DNA of 23,866 nt from Anaerolineales bacterium UBA6128 (GCA_002423325.1 DIVQ01000241.1:1-23866), one strand, 5' to 3'. Counted from the stretch's first letter, positions 6,907 through 16,602 are shown. Notes: a model not told the origin generated them from the sequence alone. Translations and numbers: made by a program.

Positions 6907-9900
6907 CAGCACCAACGGGAGAACTACTTTCAGCGAGCCGGGCGTCGGGGTCGGTCCGGGTGTGAACGTGCGTGTAGGCGTTCGGGTAACGGTACGCGTC
7001 GGCGTGAGCGTTGTCGACGCAGTGGGGGTAGGTGTGGGAGTCGCCGTGGCAGCCGGCACGCTATAGGACTGAGCGAAGTAGACGTGGCTCTCTCCACGCC
7101 TGAAGTCAGTCCAGACAATATACGCGTTGCCGTCGGAATCGATTGCCACCGAGGGGTCCTCTCCCGACATCCCGACGGTGTCACCCACACGCACCAGAGT
7201 ACTCCAGTTCAGTGAGCCCGCCTTCACGGCACAGAATATACCGTTATCTACGCCCCCTATCGTGGACCATACTGTGGCTGCGTATCCTGCTGAGTTGGTG
7301 GAGAGATCGAACTCGGTCGTGCCTGCAAGACTCCAAGGATCGCAGTTCACTCGCCCTTCGGTGCGCCAGTCCCCGTCCGCTGGACGGAACGCGTAGGCGA
7401 TGTCAAGTCCTTCTCTGTTCCTATAGTCTCCCCAAATCGCATACAGGTTTCCCTGTGCGTCCAAGGCAACGCCGGGCGAATGGTCGTACGATACCTCGGC
7501 AGTGTCATCGCTCACGATTGTGGCGGATCCCCAGGTTCCTCCTTGCGGGCGGTGCGCATACATGACAGCCCCTTCCGGACCCCCGCCGCTCAACCAGATG
7601 GCCACGGCATTCCCTTCGCTATCTACCTGGATTCTCGGACTGTGAGGGGAACCTTCGCTACCGCTGATCAACTGGCTACTACCCCATGACCCACCGTGCG
7701 GCCGATAGGCAGAATATATGCCTGCCGGCTGGCGGGCATCCTGCCAGACTGCGCGTGCGTTGCCTGAGCCATCAGCAGCGATGTCTAGCGACCAGAATTC
7801 GTTCACTGTTCCGGCCAAGTCGTTAACCCTTACGTTTGCCCCCCAAGTTCCCCCGGCTGGGCGATAGGCGAAGTACACATTCGGAGTCCCCCTCCAGTTC
7901 CAAAACTCACTGTCGCGGTAGTCGAGCCATAGGGCGTAAGCATTTCCAGCCCAGTCGACCGCAATGCGGGGCCGCGAATAGTAATAGTCCAGTGATCCCA
8001 CACCCGACACGTCGCTGACGCATTCGTCGGCCAGCCAGATGCCATCTGCTTCCCGAACGGCAAAGCGGATGTCTACGCGGTCGTCGTGGTAATTTTCCCA
8101 GATGACGTAGCTTCTACCCATGCCGTCGACAGCGATATCGGCAGCACCTTGAGTGATGGCGCCTGGGTCGTCGCTAACCTCTACGTTTGGAAGCCATGCA
8201 CCAGCGACCACGCAGGAAGAGCCAAAGATGTCGCCCTTACCATTCCTTCCGTCCTCCCAGACGACGTGCGCGCGACCGCCGTTCGTCACCCCTATGGACA
8301 GTCGGGACACGAATCCAGTCTGCGTGGAGTCGTTCACTCGTACGCCAGGTGTGCATGGTCCGCCGCGAGGGCAGGTAACGGCGTAGATAGCACTGTCGCT
8401 GCCAATATCGGCCCATACTACGTAAGCGGTCCCCGACGTGTCGACGGCGAGATCGCTCGGGAACCCACCCAACACAGCGACGCTGGGCGACCATGCGTGA
8501 CCAAAAGGCTTGTAGGTAAGACGCGACCCTCGGAGCTCCCCCCACATTGCGTAGGCGTTGCCATCCCCGTCCACAGCTAGGGCAGGGTTCTGGGGTGACT
8601 CGTCTACCGGACTGTCGCTCACGAGATTGCTTGGCTCCCAGTCTCCCCCGGCGGGGCAAAAGGAGGAGCGGATAGTGTCACTATTGCCGCTCTGCAGCCA
8701 GAGCGTGGTTGCGTTCCCTGAGCCATCTACGGCTATGACTGGCTCGAACGCGCAGTCTAGGACGTCGTTGACGCGGGTGACAGGGCTCCACTGCCCTGCC
8801 GCGGAGCGGCGCGCGGACATGACATTGCTTGTCGGGGGATTTCCTTCGCGCCCCACCGCCCAGGTCGCCTGCGCACACCCAGAGGCATCGACCCCAATGT
8901 CGGGTCGTGGCCAGATGATGTCGGTCCCGACGCACGTTGCACTTACCCTCACGTTCGCACTCCACACTCCTAGTGCCGGACGGAGCGCGAAATAGACGGC
9001 GGGCCCCCCGTCGCGCCAGTCTGCCCATACGGCGTAGACAATGCCAGTATCGTCGACTGCGAGGGCGGGCTGACGCTGCTCCGCAAGTCCATCGTCATCG
9101 TTGACTCTGACACTCGTGCCCCAGGCCCCTCCTGCCGGGCAATAGGCAAAGTAGACATCCGAGTTGCCATTGCGCAGGTCCTCCCAGATAGCGTAGGCGT
9201 TGCCTGAGGCATCCATGGCCACATCAGGGGCAGTCTGCCTCGATGCCAGCTCCACCTCGGGTATGACAGTCTCATCGCGCCCAAAAGCCGTGCCCGCTGA
9301 CGGTTTGACACAGGGGTCTATGTGCGTAGGGACATAGGTGGGGTCGTCGGTCAACACCAGTACGTCAGTCCTTGCATAGTCCTCTCGACCGCTCACATGT
9401 AGCGTGTGCTCGCCCTGGGTAAGGCTGAACGGCGATCCTCCTAGGCCGACGTCCTCGACGATATGCCAGCCCCACTCTCCTTCAGGGGGAATCTCAAACT
9501 GAAGCATAGGGCCATCGTCAAACCACACCCAGAAGGAGTTCGTGGTCCAACTGTGGGCCAATGCCCGGGCCCACAGATAATACAGGCCGGTCGCCGGAAC
9601 ATCGAGCACGTACGAAACCGTTACCGGCGAATGTATGCACCCGCAAGCTGAGGCTTCGTCGTCCCAACCTTGGCCGGTCGCTGAAGTGATCCCACCTGAC
9701 TCGGCCTCCATGCGCCACACCTCGGGCGAAGTCGGACGGGTTGGTGTCACAGTTGCCGTCGGTGTCTGCCCACAGGGCGTGATGGACACCGGAGCGTTGC
9801 TAGCTGCGGTGGTGAGCACCAGCACATCCAGGCGGGTCCCGGCCTCGCGCGGGGCAAAGCGCAGAGTGTGCTCGCCAACCGCTAGCGCGAATGGCGTAGC

Positions 9901-10314
9901 TGCTTGGTCTACGGGGCGCACCGCGTCCCAACCCCACGCCCACTGCCCAGCGAACTGAGGTACCTCGTAGTGGATCGGTTCCGCGCCATCCCAGGACACC
10001 CAGAAAGAGTTGGACGTCCAGTCCGTCCCTTTGGCGCGCGCCCACAGGTAGTATTGACCGGCCATCGGTACATCCAGAGTGAACACCACGGCGCCGGTCT
10101 GCCCCGAGGCCGCCACATAGCCGCACGCTGATGCCCCCGCGTCGGTGCCCGCTGCCATCGGCTCGATGATCGCGCCCGCTTCGGCCTCGGTGCGCCAAAC
10201 CTCCGCTGACGCTGCAGGCGATGAGTGAACTATGCTGCCCCACCCCAGGCCGCTACCCAGAGTGATAACCGCCAGTGCCGATAGCACGGTCCCAAGACGT
10301 CCCCCTAGAGACAT
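6898..10314 (-). CDS. secreted protein with tandem carbohydrate-binding-like domains and 14 beta-propeller-type repeats
   Basis: The 1138-residue protein has a signal peptide (about 1-37, cleavage after AASA). Two related domains follow at about 38-175 and 198-335, each opening EVWRxEAExG and containing YYLWARA and NSFWV. They resemble CBM6/CBM35-type beta-sandwich modules that bind sugars. From about 345 to 1085 there are 14 repeats of about 45-55 residues with the pattern (I/L)AVDxxGNAYxxWxDxR...(V/I)YFAxRPAGGxW...VRVND. Fourteen units fit two seven-bladed propellers, as in sialidase/BNR-like folds. The tail is a Pro/Thr linker ending in LPLVLKQ, a C-terminal tag often seen on exported Chloroflexota proteins. 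AAGGAG lies 5 nt before the ATG. No catalytic residues can be named. It is probably a surface or extracellular glycan-binding or adhesive protein. Confidence 0.85.
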   Translation of the reverse strand: MSLGGRLGTVLSALAVITLGSGLGWGSIVHSSPAASAEVWRTEAEAGAIIEPMAAGTDAGASACGYVAASGQTGAVVFTLDVPMAGQYYLWARAKGTDWTSNSFWVSWDGAEPIHYEVPQFAGQWAWGWDAVRPVDQAATPFALAVGEHTLRFAPREAGTRLDVLVLTTAASNAPVSITPCGQTPTATVTPTRPTSPEVWRMEAESGGITSATGQGWDDEASACGCIHSPVTVSYVLDVPATGLYYLWARALAHSWTTNSFWVWFDDGPMLQFEIPPEGEWGWHIVEDVGLGGSPFSLTQGEHTLHVSGREDYARTDVLVLTDDPTYVPTHIDPCVKPSAGTAFGRDETVIPEVELASRQTAPDVAMDASGNAYAIWEDLRNGNSDVYFAYCPAGGAWGTSVRVNDDDGLAEQRQPALAVDDTGIVYAVWADWRDGGPAVYFALRPALGVWSANVRVSATCVGTDIIWPRPDIGVDASGCAQATWAVGREGNPPTSNVMSARRSAAGQWSPVTRVNDVLDCAFEPVIAVDGSGNATTLWLQSGNSDTIRSSFCPAGGDWEPSNLVSDSPVDESPQNPALAVDGDGNAYAMWGELRGSRLTYKPFGHAWSPSVAVLGGFPSDLAVDTSGTAYVVWADIGSDSAIYAVTCPRGGPCTPGVRVNDSTQTGFVSRLSIGVTNGGRAHVVWEDGRNGKGDIFGSSCVVAGAWLPNVEVSDDPGAITQGAADIAVDGMGRSYVIWENYHDDRVDIRFAVREADGIWLADECVSDVSGVGSLDYYYSRPRIAVDWAGNAYALWLDYRDSEFWNWRGTPNVYFAYRPAGGTWGANVRVNDLAGTVNEFWSLDIAADGSGNARAVWQDARQPAGIYSAYRPHGGSWGSSQLISGSEGSPHSPRIQVDSEGNAVAIWLSGGGPEGAVMYAHRPQGGTWGSATIVSDDTAEVSYDHSPGVALDAQGNLYAIWGDYRNREGLDIAYAFRPADGDWRTEGRVNCDPWSLAGTTEFDLSTNSAGYAATVWSTIGGVDNGIFCAVKAGSLNWSTLVRVGDTVGMSGEDPSVAIDSDGNAYIVWTDFRRGESHVYFAQSYSVPAATATPTPTPTASTTLTPTRTVTRTPTRTFTPGPTPTPGSLKVVLPLVLKQ

Positions 10315-10497
10315 AGTGACTCCTTAGCGAATGGCAGGTAATGCCTCTGCGGCCAGCTCATTCGCGGCCCGTCGAGATAATGAATGCCCAATCCACACTC
10401 ATGTAATGCCGCCGCTCGCGACGCCAGGGCGAGCGCGCCGTCCTCGCCTCAACAAGGGGTCTGCACAGAACGGCTGGCAGCAGCCCCCGCCGCTCGC

Positions 10498-10779
10498 TCA
10501 CTTTGAGTTCATTGCCTTCTGCATAGCGGCGTACATGCCACCCGCCGCGGAGAAGAAAACCACCACTGTCAGCCACTCGGGCGCGCCGGCACTGCTAACC
10601 CAGTAGGTGACAGCCATGACGACCGCTAGTGACACCACCCAGACGACTGCCGTCCGTAGAGCACATCCAGCCATACTTGCATACCCCTCGTGGCCGGCTT
10701 TCGCATCGGTCCGCTGGAGCTCTTCCTCGTGCGCTTCCGATCCCGGTTGAGTGCGTCGCTGTGGCTCTGTCCCTGGCAC
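10498..10779 (-). CDS. small protein with two membrane segments, unknown function
   Basis: This 93-residue protein starts at a GTG (10779), supported by AAAGGAG 8 nt upstream. Residues 1-37 are polar and charged, and two hydrophobic segments follow at about 39-62 (ALRTAVVWVVSLAVVMAVTY) and 68-86 (WLTVVVFFSAAGGMYAAM). I do not recognise a family. An alternative start is the internal Met at residue 36, which would leave only the membrane hairpin. It lies 67 nt after the restriction gene stop and about 180 nt before the secreted propeller protein, all on the same strand, so it could be part of the same transcript. Its role in either system is unknown. Confidence 0.6.
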   Translation of the reverse strand: MPGTEPQRRTQPGSEAHEEELQRTDAKAGHEGYASMAGCALRTAVVWVVSLAVVMAVTYWVSSAGAPEWLTVVVFFSAAGGMYAAMQKAMNSK

Positions 10780-10846
10780 CGTTGGCTCCTTTCTCTTCTG
10801 CCGTCGCAGGCTTGCAGAGCGTTGCCACTCTCGAGTCGAGGCGCAT

Positions 10847-13720
10847 TCACGAACTGCCTAGGCAGGGCGCACTGGACTGATCCCAGACTGCTTTGGCGCC
10901 CAGTCCGATCAGGATATCCCGTATCTCGCCCGGATGCAGCGCCACTGCCCAGCGCCAGTGCCCAAAGCCGCCCTCGGCGTTCACCGCCTGCACCCACTCG
11001 GCGAGGTACTGGCGCTTGACCTGGTCTTCCTCAGTGTCCTGCCCCTTGGTCTCCAGCACCAGCATGTCGCCGTTCGTCAGGCGCACGATAAAGTCCGGGC
11101 GGTACCGTCGTCCCACCGCGCCGCGATAGTTGTACAGCACCTCGAACCCCAGGTGGTCGTTCTTGACCCAGGCAGCCACGTGCTCGCTGTTGTCCAACAC
11201 ATAGGCGTCCGCCGCCTCCCAGGTGCTATCGTAGACGCAGACGTTGATGTGCGACTTATGCGTGCGTTCGCAGGGCTTGCCGGTGTACCAGGTGTTCATG
11301 TCACCCGTCGACCGGATGGGGTTGTCCCGGTCATACACCGGCGTCACGCGCTCGGTGTTGCTCTGCTGTACCGCGCCCAGGATGTGCTGCACAACCCGGC
11401 TCATGTTGAGCGTGATGATGAGGCGTCGGCGCAACTCGTCCTGGAAGAACAGCGGCGGTGTGATGCTCAGCATGTCAGAGCGAATGAACTGCTCAACCAG
11501 ACGCACCAGTTGCGCCAGCAGCACCTCGCGACTGCCCTGCCAGCCGCTCTTGGTGAGGTCGAACACGTCGCGCGCCGTCTCAAAGATGATGCGTTGCATC
11601 CGAAAGTCGCGCGCCAGCTTCTCAAGCTCGATGCGACGGATACGCGTCCAGTCCGGCTTGCCATCAATCACCGGCGCGAGTTCCGCCACAAGCGTCGTCT
11701 GCGCAGCATCCAACTCCAGTGGGCGCACTTTGTCGCTGTCCAGCGTGAGCACGGGCTGCATCGTCCGCTCGATGCGCACCACGTTGGGCCATCGGATCTC
11801 GTACTCTGCTTTGTCGGGGTCCGGCTGAACCGGTATCTTGGGCGTCGGAGGTGGCGGCGGCGTGTCCGACCCGCCCTCGTGCGGCAGGAATGTGAACGGC
11901 ACGCCGAACACGTTGACGTATTCGGGCTCGAAACGCCCCGTCTCGGGGTTGGTCTCGTAGCTGGTCCGACGCAGCCCACGCCCCACCACCTGCTCGCACA
12001 GCAACTGACTGGTAAAGGCGCGCAGCCCCATGATGTGCGTTACCGTTCTGGCGTCCCAACCCTCGCTCAGCATCCCCACCGAGATGACGTTCTGCACCTG
12101 CTCACCGGGCTGTCCTACCTTGCCGACGGTGTCCACCATCTGGCGCAGCATCTCAGCGCGCTCAGCCTTGGTCAGCTTGCGCTCCACAGGGCGCTCGGTC
12201 TCTTCCTCACCGTCGGCGTCGTCCTCGGTATCGACCGTCGCGGCAGGTTCCTCGCGTTCCTCGGCTTCGCCCAGCACCTTGGAGTCGATATGCAGCAGTC
12301 CCGTTGGGTCGCAGAGTTCGGCGATATGGATGCGCCGCTCCTCAAAGGCGTGCCGCACGCGCGCCGCAGTCTCGGTGCGGTTGCACACGGTTATCATCAC
12401 CGGCGGCGTGGGCTGCCCCTGCGCCTCGCACTGGCGCTTCCACTCGCGCCAGTCGTAGCCCAAAAGGTAGTAGGCGTTCACCACCAGGTCCGGCAGCGGC
12501 TCCTCGGGCAGCGCCCTGCGGTTGAGGTCGGCGTTCACATCGGGGTCGCGGTAGATGTGGTACAGCTTGCTCCTGTAGGTGTCGACGTCGGGCAGCGCGT
12601 CGTCGCGCACCACCACCCTTGGCGTCTTGACCAGCCCCGACTCGATAGCGTCGTTCAGACCAAAGTCGCTCACAATCCAGCCGTACAGCGCCTCTTCGCT
12701 TGCCTGCTTGCCCGACGGCGTAAACGGCGTGGCGGAAAAGTCATAGCAGGTCAGGATGCCCCGCGAGCGCTGCAGGCGGTCCAGTCCGCCTATCCAGACC
12801 GTTGCCTGCTGCGCGCTGTCTTTGAGGTCGCGCTGCCGCAGGTACTTGCCCTCGGCTTCCCAGTTGACGCGCCAGGCGTGGTGCGCCTCGTCGTTTATCA
12901 CCAACAAGTTGCGGGCGCTCGCCATCTCGCCCAGCACCTCGCGCGTGTACGCCTCGTCGCTCTTGACGCCGCGCTTGTCCACGCCGCGGCGTCGCTTGAG
13001 CTGCTCCTCGCTCTCCCAGCCCAGCACGTGCCAGTTGCGCACCATCACTCTGCCCTGGCGCAGTCTGTCCAGCAATCCGCCGCCCCCGGGCACGATGCGA
13101 AACGCCTCGTAATAGTTGCCGGCAGCCGTCAGGTCCAGCACCCCCAGCCGCTTGCGCACCGTCAGCCCAGGCGCAACCACCAGCACGTTCTTGCTGAAGC
13201 GCGCGTCCTGCGGATAGGTCACCTTGTTGAGGATCTGCCAGGCGATGAGCATCGCCATCACGATGGTCTTGCCCGACCCCGTCGCCATCTTGCAGCACAG
13301 CCGCGCAAAGGCGCTGCCATCGCCCGGAATGTCGATGCCCACGCGCTCGGCGGCGGGCGCTTCGGTCAGCCAAATGAGCGTCTCTATCGCCTCCAGCTGG
13401 CAGAAAAAGAACCGCCGCGCCTCGAACTCTTCCGGGTCGCGCCAGTGGTATAGCAGGCGGCGCGTGATGCCACTCGCGCCCGGGTAGTCCGCCTCGCGCC
13501 ACTGCTTGACGCGCCCGCGAATCTGGTCGACCAGCGGAATCGGCTCAAAGATGCCGGGGTCGTCGAACGCTTGCGATTCACCCGACGCCCTGACATAGCC
13601 CGCCGGTCGGCGGCCATCGACCAGGTCGAACAGCTTGGTCTCGCGCTGATACTGCCAATGCCGCGTCGGCTCCTCGTACGGCGAGTTGATTATCAGGCGG
13701 TCGATGGTGGTCTGCGCCAT
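10847..13720 (-). CDS. restriction-modification helicase-nuclease subunit (type III Res-like, BPTD_3080-like family)
   Basis: The 957-residue protein is a superfamily 2 helicase with a nuclease end. Walker A is ATGSGKT (146-152), motif II is DEAH (277-280) and motif III is SAT (329-331). The second RecA half contains GRGLRR (motif VI). The C-terminus has the PD-(D/E)xK nuclease pattern: PDF with D876, then LETKG with E890 and K892. This layout matches restriction subunits that pair with a type III Mod-like methyltransferase. The start ATG (13720) overlaps the methyltransferase stop as TGATG, and GGAGGT sits 6 nt upstream inside that gene. This indicates translational coupling; an in-frame GTG at 13723 is less well spaced. 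The enzyme would cut unmodified incoming DNA using ATP. All key residues are present, so it is probably functional. Confidence 0.92.
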   Translation of the reverse strand: MAQTTIDRLIINSPYEEPTRHWQYQRETKLFDLVDGRRPAGYVRASGESQAFDDPGIFEPIPLVDQIRGRVKQWREADYPGASGITRRLLYHWRDPEEFEARRFFFCQLEAIETLIWLTEAPAAERVGIDIPGDGSAFARLCCKMATGSGKTIVMAMLIAWQILNKVTYPQDARFSKNVLVVAPGLTVRKRLGVLDLTAAGNYYEAFRIVPGGGGLLDRLRQGRVMVRNWHVLGWESEEQLKRRRGVDKRGVKSDEAYTREVLGEMASARNLLVINDEAHHAWRVNWEAEGKYLRQRDLKDSAQQATVWIGGLDRLQRSRGILTCYDFSATPFTPSGKQASEEALYGWIVSDFGLNDAIESGLVKTPRVVVRDDALPDVDTYRSKLYHIYRDPDVNADLNRRALPEEPLPDLVVNAYYLLGYDWREWKRQCEAQGQPTPPVMITVCNRTETAARVRHAFEERRIHIAELCDPTGLLHIDSKVLGEAEEREEPAATVDTEDDADGEEETERPVERKLTKAERAEMLRQMVDTVGKVGQPGEQVQNVISVGMLSEGWDARTVTHIMGLRAFTSQLLCEQVVGRGLRRTSYETNPETGRFEPEYVNVFGVPFTFLPHEGGSDTPPPPPTPKIPVQPDPDKAEYEIRWPNVVRIERTMQPVLTLDSDKVRPLELDAAQTTLVAELAPVIDGKPDWTRIRRIELEKLARDFRMQRIIFETARDVFDLTKSGWQGSREVLLAQLVRLVEQFIRSDMLSITPPLFFQDELRRRLIITLNMSRVVQHILGAVQQSNTERVTPVYDRDNPIRSTGDMNTWYTGKPCERTHKSHINVCVYDSTWEAADAYVLDNSEHVAAWVKNDHLGFEVLYNYRGAVGRRYRPDFIVRLTNGDMLVLETKGQDTEEDQVKRQYLAEWVQAVNAEGGFGHWRWAVALHPGEIRDILIGLGAKAVWDQSSAPCLGSS

Positions 13721-16518
13721 CACGCCACCTCCAACACCTTGAGGCTCTCGATGCCCCGGTCGTCCACGATTTTGACGGCTATCTGCTTGTACGCGCCCGG
13801 CTCAAACGGCAGCGACACGGTGCCACGGTACGCCTCCAGCAACTCCTCGTCCAGCTCTGCCTTCAGGTTTCTGCCCAGCCGGGCCCAACCCTCCCGCTTG
13901 CCCGCCAGCGGGAAAAAGACCTGCCGCGGGTACAGGCTGCGCCCATCATAGTCGGTGTCCAGCAGCCAAACGGCGATTTTGTCCGCCCCGCCCGACTCGA
14001 TGTCGCCCGTCTTGGTATTGTAATAGTCAAAGCCCTCCACCGACACGCGATAGCGCACGCCGGCGTCTTTGCTCCCTCGCCCAGCGGGAGAGGGCGGGGG
14101 TGAGGGCTCGATGCGCTCCAGCCGCACGTCCGGCTGCCCGATGAGCCAGAACGACTCGTTGCTGGCGCGCTTCTTCTTGAGGTCATCCGTCAGCAGGTCG
14201 GCGTTCATCTGCGCCTTGAGCAGCGTCACGCCGGGCCACCGCATCTCGTCGATGTCCCTGGCGGCTTCCGGGTCGAACTGGAACGCGGCAAAGACGATGA
14301 GCCTGGGCTTGGGCACCAGGCTCTGCGCCTCTTCGATGGCGAGCGCCAGTTGGCGCGCCTCCAGCGGGGCGTGCTCGGGACCGAACGACACCACGATGCG
14401 CTGCGCTGCGGCAGCCGCGCCCTCGCGCACGCTGTGCGCTCCCGCGTCGTTGGGTCGCGACTCGCCCTCGGCGTGCAGCCAGCGACAGCCGGGCAGCGCC
14501 TCCAGCCGCGCAAAGCGGATGTACTGCCCCGCCTTGCCACGAATGCCCGTGCGCAGCAGTTCGTCGCGCCACTCGCTCTGGCGCAACGTCTCGCCCGACC
14601 GCGCGATGGACACGTCCGCCATGCTCCCCCTCTCCCCTCGGGAGAGGGTCGGGGTGAGGGTCTCCTCGATGGACTTGACCGCCGGCGCGGGCACCGCCTC
14701 CACCGTGAACGGACCCGACACGCGCGTGCGCTTGCGGTCGACCAGCGGCTGGTCGTAGAGCGTCTCCTGGTCGGCGTGGCGGGCGATGGCGGCGTCGATT
14801 TCGGCGCGCGTCATGCCCTCGTGAATGTCGGGGTTGTTGGCGATGGACTTGAGCGTGACGTGCGGCACCGTCTTGTAGACAAAGCCGCTGCCCACGCCCT
14901 CCTGGGGGTGCGCCAGTTCGTAATAGTCGTACACCGCAGTCATCAGGCGCTGGCGGGCGAGCGTGAGCGCCACGCGCGAGGTGTCGCACGTCATCCAGCG
15001 CCGCCCCCACTGCTCGGCCACGTAGGCGGTGGTGCCCGACCCGCAGGTGGGGTCGAACACCAGGTCGCCCGGGTCGGTGGTCATCAGGAGGCAACGCTGA
15101 ATGACCTTGGCGATGGTCTGCACCACGTAGTACCGCTCCTCGGCGAACCCGCCGGTCAGAGTATCCGTCCAAACATTGGTCAGCGGTCTGTAGGGGAAGT
15201 CCGATGTGAAGCGCCGGTACGCTAAGGTCTCCCCATATGCCTCAAGACGCTGGGCGCTATCCAGTCTGCGCACACCCGCAAGGTCGGTCTTGAAGGTGCC
15301 CTTGCCAGGGGTGTATTCGCTCTGCTCGTACTCGTAGGACCTGAGGTCGCCACTCTGGGCAGGGCGCTGGCTTGTCAGGTTGTCTCGCCGGTAGACAATT
15401 GACCCCGGTGGGAGCTTGCTCCAGTCCACTCTCTCCTCGCCCGTCATCCGGCGAAAGCTGCCATCCGCCAAACGTACATAATCATAGTTGACCCAACCCT
15501 CCCCTTGCCGCTCCAGGAAGAGCGGTCTGGTCTTGACCAGCTGGGGATTCCTTGCGTACCAGACAATGTAGTCTGCGACGGAGGAGATCAGCCTGCCTGA
15601 TGCACTCGTTGTCTTCACGAAGGCGATAAGCGCAACAAGGCTACCCGCCCCAAATACCTCGTCCATCAGCTCGCGCACGTGGTGCAGGTTCTCGTCGCTG
15701 ATTTGCACGAACACGCTGCCGCTCTCGCTCAGCAGCTCGCGCGCCAGTAGCAGGCGGTCGCGCAGGTAGGTGAGGTAGGAGTGGATACGCAGTTCCCAGG
15801 TGTCGCGGAAGGCGGTGAGCTGCTCCGGCTCGGCGGTCAGGTCCTCGTCCTTGCCGTCCTTTACGTCACGCTTGTTCACAAACGGCTGAAAGTTGGAGCC
15901 GTACTTGATGCCGTAGGGCGGGTCGATGTAGACCATCTGCACCTTGCCCGCCATGCCCTCTTTCTCCAGCAGCGAATTCATCACGAGCAGGCTGTCGCCC
16001 GCAATCAGGCGGTTCGACCACCCGTGGGCATGCTGGTAGAACTCGATAGCCTGGCGCAGCGGCTCTGTGCGTTCGCTCGCGAACAGCCCCAGTTGTTGGG
16101 GTGCGGCGAGGTCGGGCGTGCGGCGCGTCGCCTCGATGATGGTGCGTGGGTCGATGCGCTCGTGCACGTGCAGCGACACCGTGGGCACCTGGAACGAGGT
16201 GTGCTCAGCCTTGCCCGCCCAGTCCAGGTAGGGCGTCTGGGCTTTCTGCAGCGTCTCGAGTGCGACCCGAGCGCCCTCCAGCGTCGAGGCCGCCAGCCCG
16301 CGCTCGATGGTGGCGCTCAGGTCATCTCTCGCTTTGCGCGCGTCAAAGCTAAGCGCGGGGTCCAGGTGCGGGTCGTAGGCGTACGTCTTTTGGACGCCCT
16401 CGTCCGGGTCCGTCTCAGGCGTCACCAGCCCCGCCGGCGGGTTGTTGACGCGCTGTTTGTCCTTGTGCTCGTAGGCTTCCACCGGGCGTCCGCTGTCGGT
16501 CTTGCGCTTGGGTGTCAT
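13720..16518 (-). CDS. site-specific adenine DNA methyltransferase (type III Mod-like)
   Basis: This 932-residue protein has the beta-class order of amino-methyltransferase motifs: motif IV DPPY (199-202, YIDPPYGIKYG) first, and the SAM-binding motif I FDPTCGSGTT (488-497) later. It should transfer a methyl group from S-adenosylmethionine to adenine in a specific site, protecting host DNA from the coupled helicase-nuclease. The start at 16518 (MTPKRK) is chosen because the truncated copy at 5277 starts at the equivalent codon, GGCAGG precedes it, and a promoter lies at 16585-16557; a longer reading to 16566 would overlap that promoter. The C-terminal third holds two 33-nt palindromic repeats translated in frame (14074-14106 and 14628-14660). 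The region between the motifs presumably holds the target-recognition domain. Confidence 0.93.
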   Translation of the reverse strand: MTPKRKTDSGRPVEAYEHKDKQRVNNPPAGLVTPETDPDEGVQKTYAYDPHLDPALSFDARKARDDLSATIERGLAASTLEGARVALETLQKAQTPYLDWAGKAEHTSFQVPTVSLHVHERIDPRTIIEATRRTPDLAAPQQLGLFASERTEPLRQAIEFYQHAHGWSNRLIAGDSLLVMNSLLEKEGMAGKVQMVYIDPPYGIKYGSNFQPFVNKRDVKDGKDEDLTAEPEQLTAFRDTWELRIHSYLTYLRDRLLLARELLSESGSVFVQISDENLHHVRELMDEVFGAGSLVALIAFVKTTSASGRLISSVADYIVWYARNPQLVKTRPLFLERQGEGWVNYDYVRLADGSFRRMTGEERVDWSKLPPGSIVYRRDNLTSQRPAQSGDLRSYEYEQSEYTPGKGTFKTDLAGVRRLDSAQRLEAYGETLAYRRFTSDFPYRPLTNVWTDTLTGGFAEERYYVVQTIAKVIQRCLLMTTDPGDLVFDPTCGSGTTAYVAEQWGRRWMTCDTSRVALTLARQRLMTAVYDYYELAHPQEGVGSGFVYKTVPHVTLKSIANNPDIHEGMTRAEIDAAIARHADQETLYDQPLVDRKRTRVSGPFTVEAVPAPAVKSIEETLTPTLSRGERGSMADVSIARSGETLRQSEWRDELLRTGIRGKAGQYIRFARLEALPGCRWLHAEGESRPNDAGAHSVREGAAAAAQRIVVSFGPEHAPLEARQLALAIEEAQSLVPKPRLIVFAAFQFDPEAARDIDEMRWPGVTLLKAQMNADLLTDDLKKKRASNESFWLIGQPDVRLERIEPSPPPSPAGRGSKDAGVRYRVSVEGFDYYNTKTGDIESGGADKIAVWLLDTDYDGRSLYPRQVFFPLAGKREGWARLGRNLKAELDEELLEAYRGTVSLPFEPGAYKQIAVKIVDDRGIESLKVLEVA
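14074..14106. repeat. REP-like palindromic repeat inside the methyltransferase gene, copy 2
   Basis: CCCTCGCCC-AGC-GGGAGAGGG forms an 8-of-9 bp hairpin, followed by CGGGGGTGAGGG. It matches 28 of 33 positions of the copy at 14628. It is translated as a Pro/Ser/Gly-rich insert (SPPPSPAGRGS) without breaking the frame. Confidence 0.75.
14628..14660. repeat. REP-like palindromic repeat inside the methyltransferase gene, copy 1
   Basis: CCCTCTCCC-CTC-GGGAGAGGG is a perfect 9-bp hairpin followed by TCGGGGTGAGGG. In the gene it reads LTPTLSRGERG, a peptide produced in many genomes by this dispersed repeat type. It is in the same orientation as copy 2 but translated in a different frame. Confidence 0.78.
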
Positions 16519-16556
16519 CGGTGACCTGCCTTTGGGTGCGGTATGCGGTTGCGGGC

Positions 16557-16585
16557 ATGGTAACACGTGGACGACTGGAGCGCAA
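16557..16585 (-). promoter_or_regulatory. promoter of the mod-res operon
   Basis: On the minus strand TTGCGC (16585-16580) and TACCAT (16562-16557) are 17 nt apart, about 38 nt before the start codon. The same elements and spacing occur upstream of the truncated copy (5205-5233). The -35 box lies 17 nt from that of the divergent promoter at 16603. Confidence 0.6.
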
Positions 16586-16602
16586 GGGAGGAAGAGGGCA
16601 GA

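Noticed and set aside
10934..13453. Long plus-strand open frame of 839 codons
   Set aside because: It is His/Arg/Leu-rich antisense of the res gene, with no recognisable domains.
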